Source: Actinomyces provencensis (GTDB taxonomy: Bacteria > Actinomycetota > Actinomycetes > Actinomycetales > Actinomycetaceae). Taken from it: a stretch of 64,000 nucleotides of DNA. Of the stretch, positions 53,304 through 62,175 are shown piece by piece (positions within the stretch are counted from its first letter, which is position 1; every line of letters starts with the position of its first letter). The notes beneath the pieces were generated by a model. The model searched no databases and was not told where the DNA came from. It saw only the letters and a program-made list of their open reading frames with translations. A program made the position numbers and the translations under genes. Location: positions 2,479,626 to 2,543,625 of the forward strand of contig NZ_LT700212.1 of NCBI RefSeq assembly GCF_900155435.1. The letters are read 5' to 3'.

Positions 53304-54620
53304 TCAGCTGCCGCTGCCCAGGGCTGCGAGCTTCTCGTCCAGGTCCTTCAGGGCATCCGCAGGCGTGACCTGCCCCTGGAGGGTCGGCCACAGCGAGTCC
53401 TGGATGGCCGCGGTCGTGTCGCCGTACTGAACGGCCCGCGGACGCGGGACCGCGTTCTTGATGGACCCCTCCAGCGCCGGCAGGTACGGGAAGTCCTTGA
53501 TGTTCGTCTCGTCCTCGTAGAGCTCGGTCCACACGGGAGCGAGGGAGGCCTCCTTCAGCTGGGTCTGCTGCTGCTCTCCGTCCGTGTACCACTTGACGAA
53601 CTCCAGGGCGCTAGCCTTGTTCTTGCAGTAGCTGGAGATACCCAGGTTGTGACCACCCAGGGAGGACACGCCGGGCTTGCCGTCCACAGAGGGGAGGGAG
53701 GTGAAGCCGAAGGCGTCGTCACCGATGGCCTTCTGGGTCAGGGAGTACTGGTAGGGCCAGTTGCGGTAGAAGATGATGCGCCCCGCCTCGAAGGCGGCAC
53801 GCCCCTCCTCCTCCTTGTAGGTCAGGGCCTCCTGGGGGATGAACCCGGACTTGAAGCCGTCGACCAGGCGCTGGAGCCCGGCCTCGGACTCGGCGGAGGC
53901 GGCCGCGGGCTTGAGGTCACTGTCGAGGATCACGCCGCCGCTGGTGTTGATCGCCTCGGCGACGTTGACCGTGAAGCCCTCGTACTTGTAGAACTGGCCC
54001 GCGTACCCGCCGATGCTGGAGTACTCGGGGAGCGCCTTGACCTTCTCCCAGTCCGCCTCCATGTCCTCCCAGCTGGTCGGTGCCTCGGTGATGCCGGCCT
54101 TGGCGAGGATGTCCTTGCGGTAATAGAGCAGACCGCCGTCGGAGGAGGCCGGGATCGCGAAGACCTTGTCCCGGTAGGTGCCGGTCTCCCAGACCGCCTC
54201 GAGGAACTTGTCCTTCGGGAACTCCGAGGCGGGGAGCTCGTCGATCCAACCGCGCGCGGCGAACTCGGGCACCCAGATGTTGTCGACCGACATCACGCAG
54301 TAGGCGTCGGACTTCGTCTGGGCGTTGTTGATCATCGACTGACGCTGCTGGTCGGCCTCGGACGAGAGCTCGATCATGGTGACCTTCTCGTCCGGGTGGG
54401 CCTCGTTCCACTTGTCGAGCATCGGCTGGATCGTGCCGCCGTTGTCCTTGCCCTGGACGTAGGTGAAGGGACCCGTTCCCTCGAAGGAACTCGTGGCAGC
54501 TCCGCCATCGGAGCCGCTCGCCCCGGACTGGTCACCACCCCCACCGCACGCCGTCAGGACCATGGCCGCTGCCGCGAGGGTCGCCGTGGTTGCGGCGACT
54601 GTGCGCTTGGACGTTCGCAT
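53304..54620 (-). CDS. Sugar-binding lipoprotein of an alpha-glucoside ABC importer
   Basis: The 438-residue protein has a lipoprotein signal peptide: MRTSKR, a hydrophobic core and the lipobox VLTAC-G with Cys at about residue 25, followed by a Gly/Ser linker. The mature part is a family 1 solute-binding protein (YVQGKDNGGTIQPMLDKWNEAHPDEKVTMIELS..., GGLLYYRKDIL, NWPYQYSL, ALEFVKWYTD). It captures the sugar outside the membrane and delivers it to the two permeases. First gene of the operon; promoter and operator are visible upstream. Confidence 0.93.
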   Translation of the reverse strand: MRTSKRTVAATTATLAAAAMVLTACGGGGDQSGASGSDGGAATSSFEGTGPFTYVQGKDNGGTIQPMLDKWNEAHPDEKVTMIELSSEADQQRQSMINNAQTKSDAYCVMSVDNIWVPEFAARGWIDELPASEFPKDKFLEAVWETGTYRDKVFAIPASSDGGLLYYRKDILAKAGITEAPTSWEDMEADWEKVKALPEYSSIGGYAGQFYKYEGFTVNVAEAINTSGGVILDSDLKPAAASAESEAGLQRLVDGFKSGFIPQEALTYKEEEGRAAFEAGRIIFYRNWPYQYSLTQKAIGDDAFGFTSLPSVDGKPGVSSLGGHNLGISSYCKNKASALEFVKWYTDGEQQQTQLKEASLAPVWTELYEDETNIKDFPYLPALEGSIKNAVPRPRAVQYGDTTAAIQDSLWPTLQGQVTPADALKDLDEKLAALGSGS

Positions 54621-54682
54621 TATGCCTCCATCACTTCATCGTGCTGGTCTCGTCACGCGGGATCACGTGACGTGCACCACCG

Positions 54683-54711
54683 AATGTAAGCGTTTGCAGG
54701 GAGTGGGTCAA
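54683..54711 (-). promoter_or_regulatory. Promoter with LacI-type operator for the alpha-glucoside operon
   Basis: On the minus strand TTGACC (54711-54706) and TACATT (54688-54683) are separated by 17 bases. The LacI-family site TGCAAACGCTTACA (54698-54685; central CG, near palindromic) overlaps the -10 box. The adjacent LacI regulator would block this promoter without inducer. Confidence 0.85.
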
Positions 54712-54829
54712 GCGGGACGGGTTTCGATTGGGTAACGCAGTGCGGGCCACCGCCGGTGGGGCACCGGGTCGGTCCCGCCCCCACCGTGCAGGACCGTGGT
54801 ACCCGGTCAGGCCGGGGAGACCACGGTTC

Positions 54830-55834
54830 TCAGCGCGGGACGGAGGTCGTGTGGCCGGGACGCAGCATCCCGTGGACCCTCTGCGTCCCCGACACCGCCC
54901 CACCCGCGATCATCCTCAACAGGGAGTCCGCACCCATGCGGCCCTGGAGACCGGGATCCTGGACCACGGTCGTCAGCGGCAGGAGCTCCCGTGGGTACTC
55001 CCCGTCGACACCGATGACCGACATGTCGCCGGGCACCCCCAGACCCCTCTCCTCCAGGGCCTGCATCGCCCCGACGGCGATGCAGTCGGCGGCGGCGAAC
55101 ACGGCGGTGATGTCGGGGCGCCTGTCCAGGAGCTCCATCATGGCGTCGTGGCCCCCGGAGATGTCGAAGTAGGAGTTCTCGACCAGGTCGGCCTCGGGGT
55201 CGACACCGGCTCCGAACATCGCCTGTCTCCAGCCCTCCATGCGCGCCCCCGCCGGCATGTTGGGGCTGATCTCGTCCAGTGCGCCCGTGATGTGGCCGAT
55301 CGCGGTGTGGCCGAGTTCGAGGAGGTGCTGGGTGGCCATCACCCCCACCTCCACGTCGTCGAGGGTCACGGACGCCAGTGGCGGGTTCGCGTTGCCGACC
55401 ACCACGACGGGCACCCCCAGGGTCTCCACGTCCTCGATCTCCTCACCCACCAGGGGAAGGGAGATGACGAGGACGCCGTCCACGCGACGGCGCAGGGGGT
55501 CGATGTCGATGGAGAAGTGCGGCTTCCCGCGCACGTACTCCACCGAGTGGACCATCGTGGCGACACCCTTGGCCTGGAGTCGGCGCTGCGCCCCCTCCAG
55601 GACGCTGGAGGGGAACCACTCGTCGAAGTCGGGCACCACGAGCGCAACCATGCCGGTGCGCCCGGTCGCCAACGCCTGCGCGGAGGGGGAGACGACGTAG
55701 CCGAGTTCCTCGGCGGCGGCGAGGACCTTCCGACGGGACTGGTCCGACACGTTGGAGAGCCCGCGCAGCGCGCGCGACACGGTCGCGGTGGACACCCCTG
55801 CCCTGGCGGCGACGTCATCGATCGTCGATCCCAT
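54830..55834 (-). CDS. LacI-family repressor of the alpha-glucoside operon
   Basis: The 334-residue protein starts MGSTIDDVAARAGVSTATVSRALRG, the LacI helix-turn-helix, with the hinge helix segment VSPSAQALATGRTG, then a periplasmic-binding-protein-like sensor domain (VALVVPDFDEWFPSSVLEGA... to ...IGVDGEYPRELLPLTTVVQDP). It probably binds the TGCAAACGCTTACA site upstream of the binding-protein gene and leaves it when an alpha-glucoside or its product binds. ATG 55834. Confidence 0.92.
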   Translation of the reverse strand: MGSTIDDVAARAGVSTATVSRALRGLSNVSDQSRRKVLAAAEELGYVVSPSAQALATGRTGMVALVVPDFDEWFPSSVLEGAQRRLQAKGVATMVHSVEYVRGKPHFSIDIDPLRRRVDGVLVISLPLVGEEIEDVETLGVPVVVVGNANPPLASVTLDDVEVGVMATQHLLELGHTAIGHITGALDEISPNMPAGARMEGWRQAMFGAGVDPEADLVENSYFDISGGHDAMMELLDRRPDITAVFAAADCIAVGAMQALEERGLGVPGDMSVIGVDGEYPRELLPLTTVVQDPGLQGRMGADSLLRMIAGGAVSGTQRVHGMLRPGHTTSVPR

Positions 55835-55917
55835 GGCGCGAGCGTATCGCGGGAGCCGGCCGTGGAGGAACGCGCGTCGGAGCAGGTGCCCCGCACCGAC
55901 GCGAGGGACGTGGGGTC

Positions 55918-56823
55918 TCAGCGCTCCAGGATCGCCCGCATGAGGGCGGCGGCACCGTCGTGTTCCACCGGTCCTGTCACCGCATCGGCGTGGGCGCGGA
56001 CCTCCTCGGTGGCACCCCCCATGGCGACCCCGTGGTGGGCCCAGCGCAACATGGCGATGTCGTTCGTGCCGTCACCCACGGAGACGGTCCCCTCCCGGGG
56101 AATGCCCAACTCGGCGGCCAGCTCCGCCAGGCCGGTCGCCTTCGTCGTGCCCTCGGGGCCGACGTCCACCCAGGACGTCCACCCCACGGCGTACTCGTGC
56201 CGGACACCGAGGTCCGAGCCCTCCACCCGCTCCGCGAACTCGTCGCGATCCATCCAGGGTGCACGCCCGATGAGCTTCGGGGTGGGGGTGGCGCTCAGGT
56301 CGCGCACCGGGGAGACGATGCCGGCCTCGGCGAGTTCCCCGACGGGGAAGGGCTGGGAGACGAGGTACCCCCGGTGCGTGACCTCCACGCCCAGGAGAAT
56401 TCCCGGGACGCTGGACTCCAGGGACCTGATCGCCGCCGCGGGGTCGAAGCGGTGCTCGGCGAGGACCTCCACGTCGGTCCCCCCGCGGGGCTCCCAGTGG
56501 GCCAGGACCGCGCCGTTGGAGCACACCGACCACCCACGGTCCGAGTGCAGGTACCCGAGCACGGGACGCACGGCATTGACGCCGCGACCCGTGGCGATGA
56601 CCACGGTCGCCCCCGCGTCGACCAGGTCGTGGTAGGCCTCCCGCACGCGCGGTGAGGCACCGTCGGGGCGCAGCAGGGTGCCGTCCACGTCCACGGCCAC
56701 CATCACCCGCCGCAGGTCACCGGGGAGGTCGGGGGGCAGGGACTGCTTCGCGGTCTCGACCATCTCCGCGAAGGGGACGAAGGGCACACCCGAGGGCGGG
56801 GGTGTGAGGAGGGGTTGGCTCAC
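55918..56823 (-). CDS. HAD-superfamily Cof-type phosphatase
   Basis: From GTG 56823 the product has 301 residues; the HAD core begins at about 40 with MVAVDVDGTLL (nucleophile Asp, acid Asp), VVIATGRG (motif II), a C2B-type cap, Lys in PEGTTKATGL (motif III) and SVGDGTNDIAMLRWAHHGVAMGGA (motif IV). Cof-type enzymes dephosphorylate sugar phosphates or cofactors. The N-terminal 35 residues are extra; starts at ATG 56763 or 56703 are possible. AGGTGA before the GTG comes from the duplicated end of serS. Confidence 0.82.
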   Translation of the reverse strand: MSQPLLTPPPSGVPFVPFAEMVETAKQSLPPDLPGDLRRVMVAVDVDGTLLRPDGASPRVREAYHDLVDAGATVVIATGRGVNAVRPVLGYLHSDRGWSVCSNGAVLAHWEPRGGTDVEVLAEHRFDPAAAIRSLESSVPGILLGVEVTHRGYLVSQPFPVGELAEAGIVSPVRDLSATPTPKLIGRAPWMDRDEFAERVEGSDLGVRHEYAVGWTSWVDVGPEGTTKATGLAELAAELGIPREGTVSVGDGTNDIAMLRWAHHGVAMGGATEEVRAHADAVTGPVEHDGAAALMRAILER

Positions 56824-56827
56824 CTGG

Positions 56828-56878
56828 TCACCTGAGGGGTTCCATCACGTCTATTCACCTGAGGGGTTCCATCACGTC
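56828..56878 (-). repeat. 28-bp tandem duplication of the serS stop region
   Basis: A 23-bp segment that on the plus strand reads TCACCTGAGGGGTTCCATCA plus CGT occurs at 56828-56850 and again at 56856-56878, a period of 28. The copy within serS encodes its last codons and TGA; the second copy lies directly downstream and provides AGGTGA next to the start of the HAD gene. Confidence 0.85.
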
Positions 56879-58132
56879 GAGTCCCCCTAGGTAGGGACGC
56901 ATGGCCTCGGGCACCCGCACCGAGCCGTCGGCCTGCTGGTGGTTCTCCAGCAGGGCGACGATCCAGCGGGTGGTGGCCAGGGTGCCGTTGAGCGTGGCCA
57001 CGGGGTGCATCTGACCGTCCTCCCGGCGCTCCCGGATCCCGAGGCGGCGCGCCTGGAACGTCGTGCAGTTCGAGGTCGAGGTGACCTCCATGTAACGCTC
57101 CTGCGTCGGCAACCACGCCTCGCAGTCGAACTTGCGGGCGGCCGAGGTGCCCAGGTCGCCCGCGGCGGTGTGGATCACCCGGTAGGGGAGCTCGACCTTG
57201 GCGAGCATCTCCTCCTCCCAGGCGAGGAAACGTCGGTGTTCGTCCTCGGCGTCCTCGGGCCGGCAGTAGCTGAACATCTCGACCTTGTTGAACTGGTGCA
57301 CGCGGATGATGCCGCGCGTGTCCTTGCCCGCGGCCCCCGCCTCACGGCGGTAGCAGGTGGACCAACCCAGGTAGTGCCGGGGTCCGGCCGACAGGTCGAG
57401 GATCTCCCCCATGTGGTACCCGGCGAGCGCCACCTCGGAGGTGCCCGTCAGGTAGAGGTCGTCGGCGGGCAGGTAGTAGATCTCGTCGGAGTGCTCGTTG
57501 AGGAAGCCCGTGCCGCCCATGACCTCGGGCGTGACCAGGGTCGGGGTGATCATCGGGGTGAAGCCGGCGGCCACGGCCTGGTCCAGCGCCATGGTCAGCA
57601 GCGCCAGCTCGAGGCGCGCACCGATACCCGTCAGGTAGTAGAAGCGCGACCCGGAGACCTTCGCCCCGCGCTTGACGTCGATGGCGCCCAGGCCCTCGCC
57701 CAGGGCCAGGTGGTCCAGGGGCGTGAAACCCTCGGCCGCGAAGTCACGGCGCTCGGGACCCTCGTGGCGCAGCACCACGAAGTCGTCCTCACCACCCACG
57801 GGCACGCCCGGCGCGACGATGTTGGGCAGCGAGCGGGCCAGGCGGTCGGCCTCGGCGTCGAGCTCGCCGGCCCGCGAGTCCGCGGCCTTGACCTCCTCGG
57901 CCAGCTCCCTGGCCTGCGCCAGGACGGCGGGACGCTCCTCCGGCGAGGCCTTCCCGACGGAGCGGGACACCTCCTTCTGCGTGGCCCGCAGGGACTCGAA
58001 GGTCTGGAGGGCCTCACGACGTGCGGCATCAGCCTCGATGATGCGGTCGACCAGCTCCGGGTCGGCGCCCCGGGCCTTCTGTGAGGCACGGGCAGTTTCG
58101 GGGTCGTCTCGCAGGGCGCGCACATCAATCAT
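56855..58132 (-). CDS. serS: Seryl-tRNA synthetase
   Basis: SerS charges tRNA-Ser and tRNA-Sec with serine. The 425-residue protein starts [12 protein letters not shown], has the N-terminal long coiled-coil arm (about 30-105) that grips the tRNA, then class II motifs: motif 1 around [13 protein letters not shown], motif 2 with [29 protein letters not shown], and motif 3 [18 protein letters not shown]. Length is standard. ATG 58132 gives the normal family start. Next gene (HAD) follows after 31 bases. Confidence 0.97.
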   Translation of the reverse strand: MIDVRALRDDPETARASQKARGADPELVDRIIEADAARREALQTFESLRATQKEVSRSVGKASPEERPAVLAQARELAEEVKAADSRAGELDAEADRLARSLPNIVAPGVPVGGEDDFVVLRHEGPERRDFAAEGFTPLDHLALGEGLGAIDVKRGAKVSGSRFYYLTGIGARLELALLTMALDQAVAAGFTPMITPTLVTPEVMGGTGFLNEHSDEIYYLPADDLYLTGTSEVALAGYHMGEILDLSAGPRHYLGWSTCYRREAGAAGKDTRGIIRVHQFNKVEMFSYCRPEDAEDEHRRFLAWEEEMLAKVELPYRVIHTAAGDLGTSAARKFDCEAWLPTQERYMEVTSTSNCTTFQARRLGIRERREDGQMHPVATLNGTLATTRWIVALLENHQQADGSVRVPEAMRPYLGGLDVMEPLR

Positions 58133-58288
58133 GTGCCCATGGTAGGACAGCGCCCCCACCCGCCACCGCTTCCGCCCGACCGCACCGACTCTCCCCCGGG
58201 CCCCGCGCCGGGTCCACCCGGACCTCCTCCCCACCGTGTGTCTCCCCTCCGGGACGCCCCGGGGCACCGGTCCCGATAGGCTCCTCCC
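58133..58288. promoter_or_regulatory. Divergent promoter region serS / diacylglycerol kinase
   Basis: The 156-bp gap lies between two divergent genes and must contain both promoters. GATAGGCTCC just before the plus-strand gene may be a -10 (GATAGG). No operator is obvious. Confidence 0.4.
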
Positions 58289-59551
58289 ATGACTGGAGTC
58301 GCCCTCATCTGGCTGGCCACCGCCCTCCTGCTCGCCGTGGGTTCCGCGGCACTGTCGAGGTGGCTGACCTTCCGGGACACCCGCAACGCGGCGCGCAACG
58401 GCGCCCTGTTGGACCCCGCCACCGCGGACGCCGTGGACCGTGACCGCCCCCGGCCCTGGGTGGTGTTCAACCCCTCGAAGTTCGCCGACCCCGACGACTT
58501 CCGCGCCAAGGTCGACGACCTGGCCCTCCAGCACGGCATCTCCCACGTCCACTGGCGCGGGACCACGCCCGAGGACCCGGGCACCGGCCAGACCGTGCGC
58601 GCCCTCGCCGAAGGAGCCTCCGTCGTCATCGCCGCAGGTGGGGACGGGACGGTGCGTGCGGTGGCCGCCGGCCTCGCCCACTCGGGGGTCCGCATGGGGA
58701 TCATCCCGGTGGGCACCGGGAACCTCCTCGCCCGCAACCTCGGACTGCCCATCGACGACCTGCCCCGCGCCGTCGCCGTGGCGCTGGGCCCCGACCACCG
58801 CGGCGTCGACCTCGCCTGGCTGCGGATGGAGGATGTCGAGGAGGCCTCCGGGATCCCCGCGGAAGGTGGTCTGCTGGCCGCTGCGGACGCCCCCTCGGTG
58901 CGTTCCCTGCCCGAGGGCGTCCGGGAACCACAGCGCGACGAGTACGCCTACGCCATCATCGCGGGCCTCGGTTTCGACGGGGAGACCATGGCGAACACCA
59001 ACCCGAAGCTCAAGAAGAGCGTGGGGTGGCCCGCCTACGTGCTCTCAGCACTCACGGCCCTGCGGACGCGCCGCATGCGCTGCCGCCTCACCCTGCACGA
59101 TCCCGCCGGGCCCGCAGGACCCGCCGAGCAGGGGGTCGCCGCGTCGGGGCCCGCCACCGTCGACGACGGCGCACCCGGTGACTCCGCCGACGAGACCACG
59201 GAGTTCACCGCCCGCACCGTCCTCTTCGCCAACTGCGGGGAGCTGCCCTACATCGTGCTCGCACCCGATGCGGACCCCGATGACGGACTGCTCGACATCA
59301 TCGCCGTGGACACCCAGGCGGGTCTGCTCGGCTGGGCCGACCTGGCCGCGAAGGTCCTGGTCCAGGGGGTGGGCCTGCGTCCACTCGACATGCCCACCTC
59401 CACCGGCCAGATCGCCTTCCGGCAGGCGCCCTCCGCCTCCGTGCACGTCGACCGCCCCCAGGTGGTCCAGGTCGACGGCGATGCCCTAGGTCGGGCGCGC
59501 ACCGCCCATGTGCGTGTGGACGCGGGAGCACTGGACATCGCCGTCGCCTGA
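58289..59551 (+). CDS. Diacylglycerol/sphingosine kinase-family protein
   Basis: The 420-residue protein begins with one hydrophobic helix ([19 protein letters not shown]), then the DAGK catalytic domain: [29 protein letters not shown] (nucleotide site), [18 protein letters not shown], and in the second domain [14 protein letters not shown] and GLLDIIAVD. Compared with DgkB it has a 60-residue insert between the two strands of the second domain, rich in Gly/Ala/Pro. These enzymes phosphorylate diacylglycerol or related lipids; membrane attachment by the N-terminal helix fits. Confidence 0.9.
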   Translation: MTGVALIWLATALLLAVGSAALSRWLTFRDTRNAARNGALLDPATADAVDRDRPRPWVVFNPSKFADPDDFRAKVDDLALQHGISHVHWRGTTPEDPGTGQTVRALAEGASVVIAAGGDGTVRAVAAGLAHSGVRMGIIPVGTGNLLARNLGLPIDDLPRAVAVALGPDHRGVDLAWLRMEDVEEASGIPAEGGLLAAADAPSVRSLPEGVREPQRDEYAYAIIAGLGFDGETMANTNPKLKKSVGWPAYVLSALTALRTRRMRCRLTLHDPAGPAGPAEQGVAASGPATVDDGAPGDSADETTEFTARTVLFANCGELPYIVLAPDADPDDGLLDIIAVDTQAGLLGWADLAAKVLVQGVGLRPLDMPTSTGQIAFRQAPSASVHVDRPQVVQVDGDALGRARTAHVRVDAGALDIAVA

Positions 59552-59588
59552 CCCCGGCAGCGCTCTGTCCGCACAGTCTCCCGGGTCG

Positions 59589-59734
59589 GTGTGCAGGAAT
59601 GCACCCAGTTTCCCCGAGCCCGGAGCCGGAGGCAGTGCCACGCGTCCCGCTGTCAGCCCCTGACCTGCATCGATGCTCCCGCCCTCATTCGGGGCCTCCT
59701 CGTCGAGGAGGAAACTGGGTGCATTTCAGCACAC
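59589..59734. repeat. 146-bp element with terminal inverted repeats (copy B)
   Basis: Ends 59589-59613 and 59710-59734 are inverted copies with two mismatches in 25; the left end begins GTGTGCAGGAATGCACCC, again holding a GTGCA-GGAA-TGCAC mini-hairpin. Interior words match copy A at 3933-4079. It fills almost the whole gap between the convergent diacylglycerol kinase and pheA genes; its right end is 7 bases from the pheA stop. Confidence 0.85.
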
Positions 59735-59741
59735 TCGGGGG

Positions 59742-60776
59742 TCAGTGCCCCGTGTGTCCTCCCAGTGGCCAGCTGGCATCACCCTCGTAGAGGGTGGTCC
59801 CGTCGCCGCCGTGGAGGATCCCGGCCACCCAGGCACGCCCCACGCGGAAGTCCTCGTCCGAGGTGCCCTCCAGGATCCTGGCGCGGACCCCGTCCACGCG
59901 TGGGTAGGAGCCCATGAAACGCACGTCGGGGGAGAAGCGGTGCAGCCCGACCAGGGCCGCCTGCACGCGTTCCTCGGCGATGTGGCCGACGATGTCGATG
60001 GAGAAGGTGTAGGAACCGAGGTGGTCCCCCGAGGGGCGTGACTCGATGCGCGAGAGGTCCACGCCGCGGGCGCTGAACTGCTCGAGCATGCCGAGCAGCG
60101 AACCGGCCTCGTTGTGGGGCAGGGCGACCTGGATCGTCGTCTTGTCCGCACCGGTGGGCGGGGGCAGTGCGCCCGGGGGGGAGACCATGACGAAGCGGGT
60201 GACGGCGCCCGGGTTGTCGGCGACGTCGGAGTACAGCGCCTCCAGGCCGTAGCGCTCCACGGAGGTCGCGTTGCACAGGGCGGCGTCGAAGCCGGCGTCC
60301 CCCTGCGCGAGCAGCTCCGCGGCGGCCGCGGTCGATGTGGCGGGCAGGTGCAGGGCGCCGGGGAACGTCTCCTCCGCCCAGTGGCGGCACTGGGCCCAGG
60401 CATGGGGGTGGGTGCCGATGCGGTGGATGTCCTGCGCCCGGGTCCCGGGGCGCACCGCCAGCTGGAAGGTCACCGAGACGACCATCTCGGAGACGATGAC
60501 CAGGGGCTCACCGCGGGAGAGCGCGTCCAGGGTGGCGTTGACCCCACCCTCGATCGAGTTCTCGATGGGGACGACCGCCCGGTCCGCCTCGCCGCGGCGC
60601 ACCAGTTCCATGGCAGCGGGGGCGGAGGGGACGGGGAGCAGTTCCGCCCCGGCGGGCGCCACCTGCCACACGGCCTGCTCGGTGAAGGTCCCGAAGGGTC
60701 CGAGGAAGGCGATGCGGACGTGGTCGCCCGCAGGGTGCGGGCCGGGCATGTTCGTGGCGGCCGTGGGTTCGTGCAT
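59742..60776 (-). CDS. pheA: Prephenate dehydratase
   Basis: PheA converts prephenate to phenylpyruvate in phenylalanine synthesis. The 344-residue protein has the dehydratase domain (FLGPFGTFTEQAV; PIENSIEGGVNATLDAL; the substrate motif ATSVERYGL) and a C-terminal ACT regulatory domain with NEAGSLLGMLEQFSARGVDLSRIESRP, where ESRP binds phenylalanine. It is the separate (non-fused) form, as usual in Actinobacteria. A 15-residue N-terminal extension precedes the core. Confidence 0.95.
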   Translation of the reverse strand: MHEPTAATNMPGPHPAGDHVRIAFLGPFGTFTEQAVWQVAPAGAELLPVPSAPAAMELVRRGEADRAVVPIENSIEGGVNATLDALSRGEPLVIVSEMVVSVTFQLAVRPGTRAQDIHRIGTHPHAWAQCRHWAEETFPGALHLPATSTAAAAELLAQGDAGFDAALCNATSVERYGLEALYSDVADNPGAVTRFVMVSPPGALPPPTGADKTTIQVALPHNEAGSLLGMLEQFSARGVDLSRIESRPSGDHLGSYTFSIDIVGHIAEERVQAALVGLHRFSPDVRFMGSYPRVDGVRARILEGTSDEDFRVGRAWVAGILHGGDGTTLYEGDASWPLGGHTGH

Positions 60777-60889
60777 CCCACCAGCGTAACGAGGGCGACG
60801 CGGGGTCGTGGGCGCGACCCGTCACCCGGACGACCGTCCCCGGGGCGGCACCGCCGGTCCGGTCGTGATCCGGGCCGATGCACACTCTT
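60777..60889. promoter_or_regulatory. Upstream region of pheA
   Basis: This 113-bp gap has an ACGAGGGCG word at 60789 starting 13 bases from the pheA start and several GGTCG/CGACC short inverted repeats. CACTCTTTCAGGACACAGG near 60885 is A/T-richer. No promoter can be assigned firmly. Confidence 0.35.
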
Positions 60890-61108
60890 TCAGGACACAG
60901 GAGTGTGGCGGCTCCAGGTCCCCGGCCCCGGGGTCCCGGTGGGCACCTCGTCCCGTACGTACTCCTGGCACCCGCCCGTCCCGAGTGTCCTGCAGGCGCT
61001 GCCGTCGACGTGGGCGAAGAGCGTTGTCGGGTCCGGACCTGCATCGACGGGACCGCCGAGCCCCGGGTGCTTGTCATTGTCGAGTTGCTCGACGGATCGG
61101 GTCTCCAT
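60890..61108 (-). CDS. Possible 72-residue peptide gene downstream of a LuxR regulator
   Basis: ATG 61108 has AAGAGGA six bases upstream and opens a frame of 72 codons (METRSVEQLDNDKHPGLGG...). The first 35 residues are charged and hydrophilic; the second half has two Cys and many Ser/Thr/Gly (DGSACRTLGTGGCQEY), a layout seen in ribosomally made modified peptides. No modification enzyme or exporter is in the window, so this may also be an ordinary small protein or chance frame. It lies 205 bases downstream of the LuxR-type gene on the same strand. Confidence 0.4.
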   Translation of the reverse strand: METRSVEQLDNDKHPGLGGPVDAGPDPTTLFAHVDGSACRTLGTGGCQEYVRDEVPTGTPGPGTWSRHTPVS

Positions 61109-61313
61109 GTCGGTTCCTCTTCCCCCTCGTCCCCCGCGCTGCGGGCCGGTCCACCAGGACCTCCCGCTCCACATCCGGCGGAACCGGGCACTGCCCTCTC
61201 GAGAAGGTACGGACTTCACCCGTCGCCCGGTACACCCCTGGGGGTGGGGAGCGCTGAACGGGTCCACGCGACGGGTCGCACCGTCCTCCTGCACCGGGGG
61301 CGCAGGACAGCGC
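61109..61313. other. Gap between LuxR-type gene and the peptide frame
   Basis: 205 bp with no gene. GCGCTGAACGGG...CAGCGCTCAGCC near the LuxR stop forms a partial inverted repeat (AGCGCTGA / TCAGCGCT at about 61249 and 61311) that may terminate that transcript. Confidence 0.35.
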
Positions 61314-61970
61314 TCAGCCTGAGCGCTCCTCCTCCCGCAACGGCTCGGGGAGCATGCCGTGGCGGACCCCCCACACCACCGCCTGGCTGCGTCTGAGCAC
61401 ACCCATCTTCCGGTAGGCCGTGCGGATGTAGGACTTGACGGAGTTGATGCTCAGGCCGCACGCCTCGGCAATGACCTCATTCGTGATGCCCTGGGTGATC
61501 AGTGCGACGACCTGGGCCTCCCGCGCCGTCAGTCCGGCGTCGCGGCCCGGCCAGTCGGGCATCTGGACCTCCCGGTCGCCCACCGCGGGGAGCACCACGC
61601 AGTCGCCGCCGGCGACCCGCACCAAGGCGCTGCCCAACTGGGATCCCGTCAGCTTCTTCGACACGTAACCGTGGACGCCCAACGCCAGGTACCGTCCGAT
61701 CTCCTGGTCGGACTCGTGCCAGGAGTAGATGACGACCTTGTCGAAGCGCGGGTTCACGAGGAGTCGGGAGACATCCGTCTCCGGATCCCGTGCCGCGAAG
61801 CAGTCGAAGAGCACCACGTCGACACGCCGCACCGGTTGGACGCCGGCGGCGAACTCGACGACACGGAGGCGGGAGTCCCCCTCCAGCAGCTGCGCGACCC
61901 CACGGACGATCACCGGGTAGTCATTGACGACGGACACTGAGACCTGCTCGCGAACCGGCACTCCGCCCAT
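61314..61970 (-). CDS. NarL/FixJ-family response regulator (LuxR type)
   Basis: The 218-residue protein has a receiver domain (VSVVNDYPVIVRGVAQLLE; phospho-acceptor Asp in VDVVLFDCFAARD at about 55; Lys in GYVSKKLTG at about 105) and a C-terminal LuxR helix-turn-helix GLTAREAQVVALITQGITNEVIAEACGLSINSVKSYIRTAYRKMGV. One of the usual two acidic residues of the first loop is replaced (ND instead of DD), so phosphorylation may be altered. No histidine kinase gene is adjacent. Similar orphan regulators are frequent in Actinomycetaceae-like genomes. Confidence 0.88.
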   Translation of the reverse strand: MGGVPVREQVSVSVVNDYPVIVRGVAQLLEGDSRLRVVEFAAGVQPVRRVDVVLFDCFAARDPETDVSRLLVNPRFDKVVIYSWHESDQEIGRYLALGVHGYVSKKLTGSQLGSALVRVAGGDCVVLPAVGDREVQMPDWPGRDAGLTAREAQVVALITQGITNEVIAEACGLSINSVKSYIRTAYRKMGVLRRSQAVVWGVRHGMLPEPLREEERSG

Positions 61971-62175
61971 GCCCTCCCTCTCCGACGCACCGGACGGTCA
62001 CCACCAGCGGGGCCGGGGCCACGGGCCGGACCCAGGGACCGCGGGCCCGGACGGGATGACCGGACCGGGTGGAACTCCTTCGTGCCTCAGAGGAAATCAC
62101 CGTCTCCCCCGCCCCGCAACAGGTGGGGACGTGATCGCCCCGGGAGACCGGGTCGACCGGAGCGGTCCCGGGCCC
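61971..62175. other. Gap between LuxR-type and DUF6541 genes
   Basis: 205 bp with no gene. GGGGCCGGGGCCACGGGCCGG repeats lie near 62010 and CCGGGTCGACCGGAGCGGTCCCGG near 62148 could form the terminator of the membrane-protein gene; both are written here only as positions of GC-rich inverted repeats. Confidence 0.35.
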
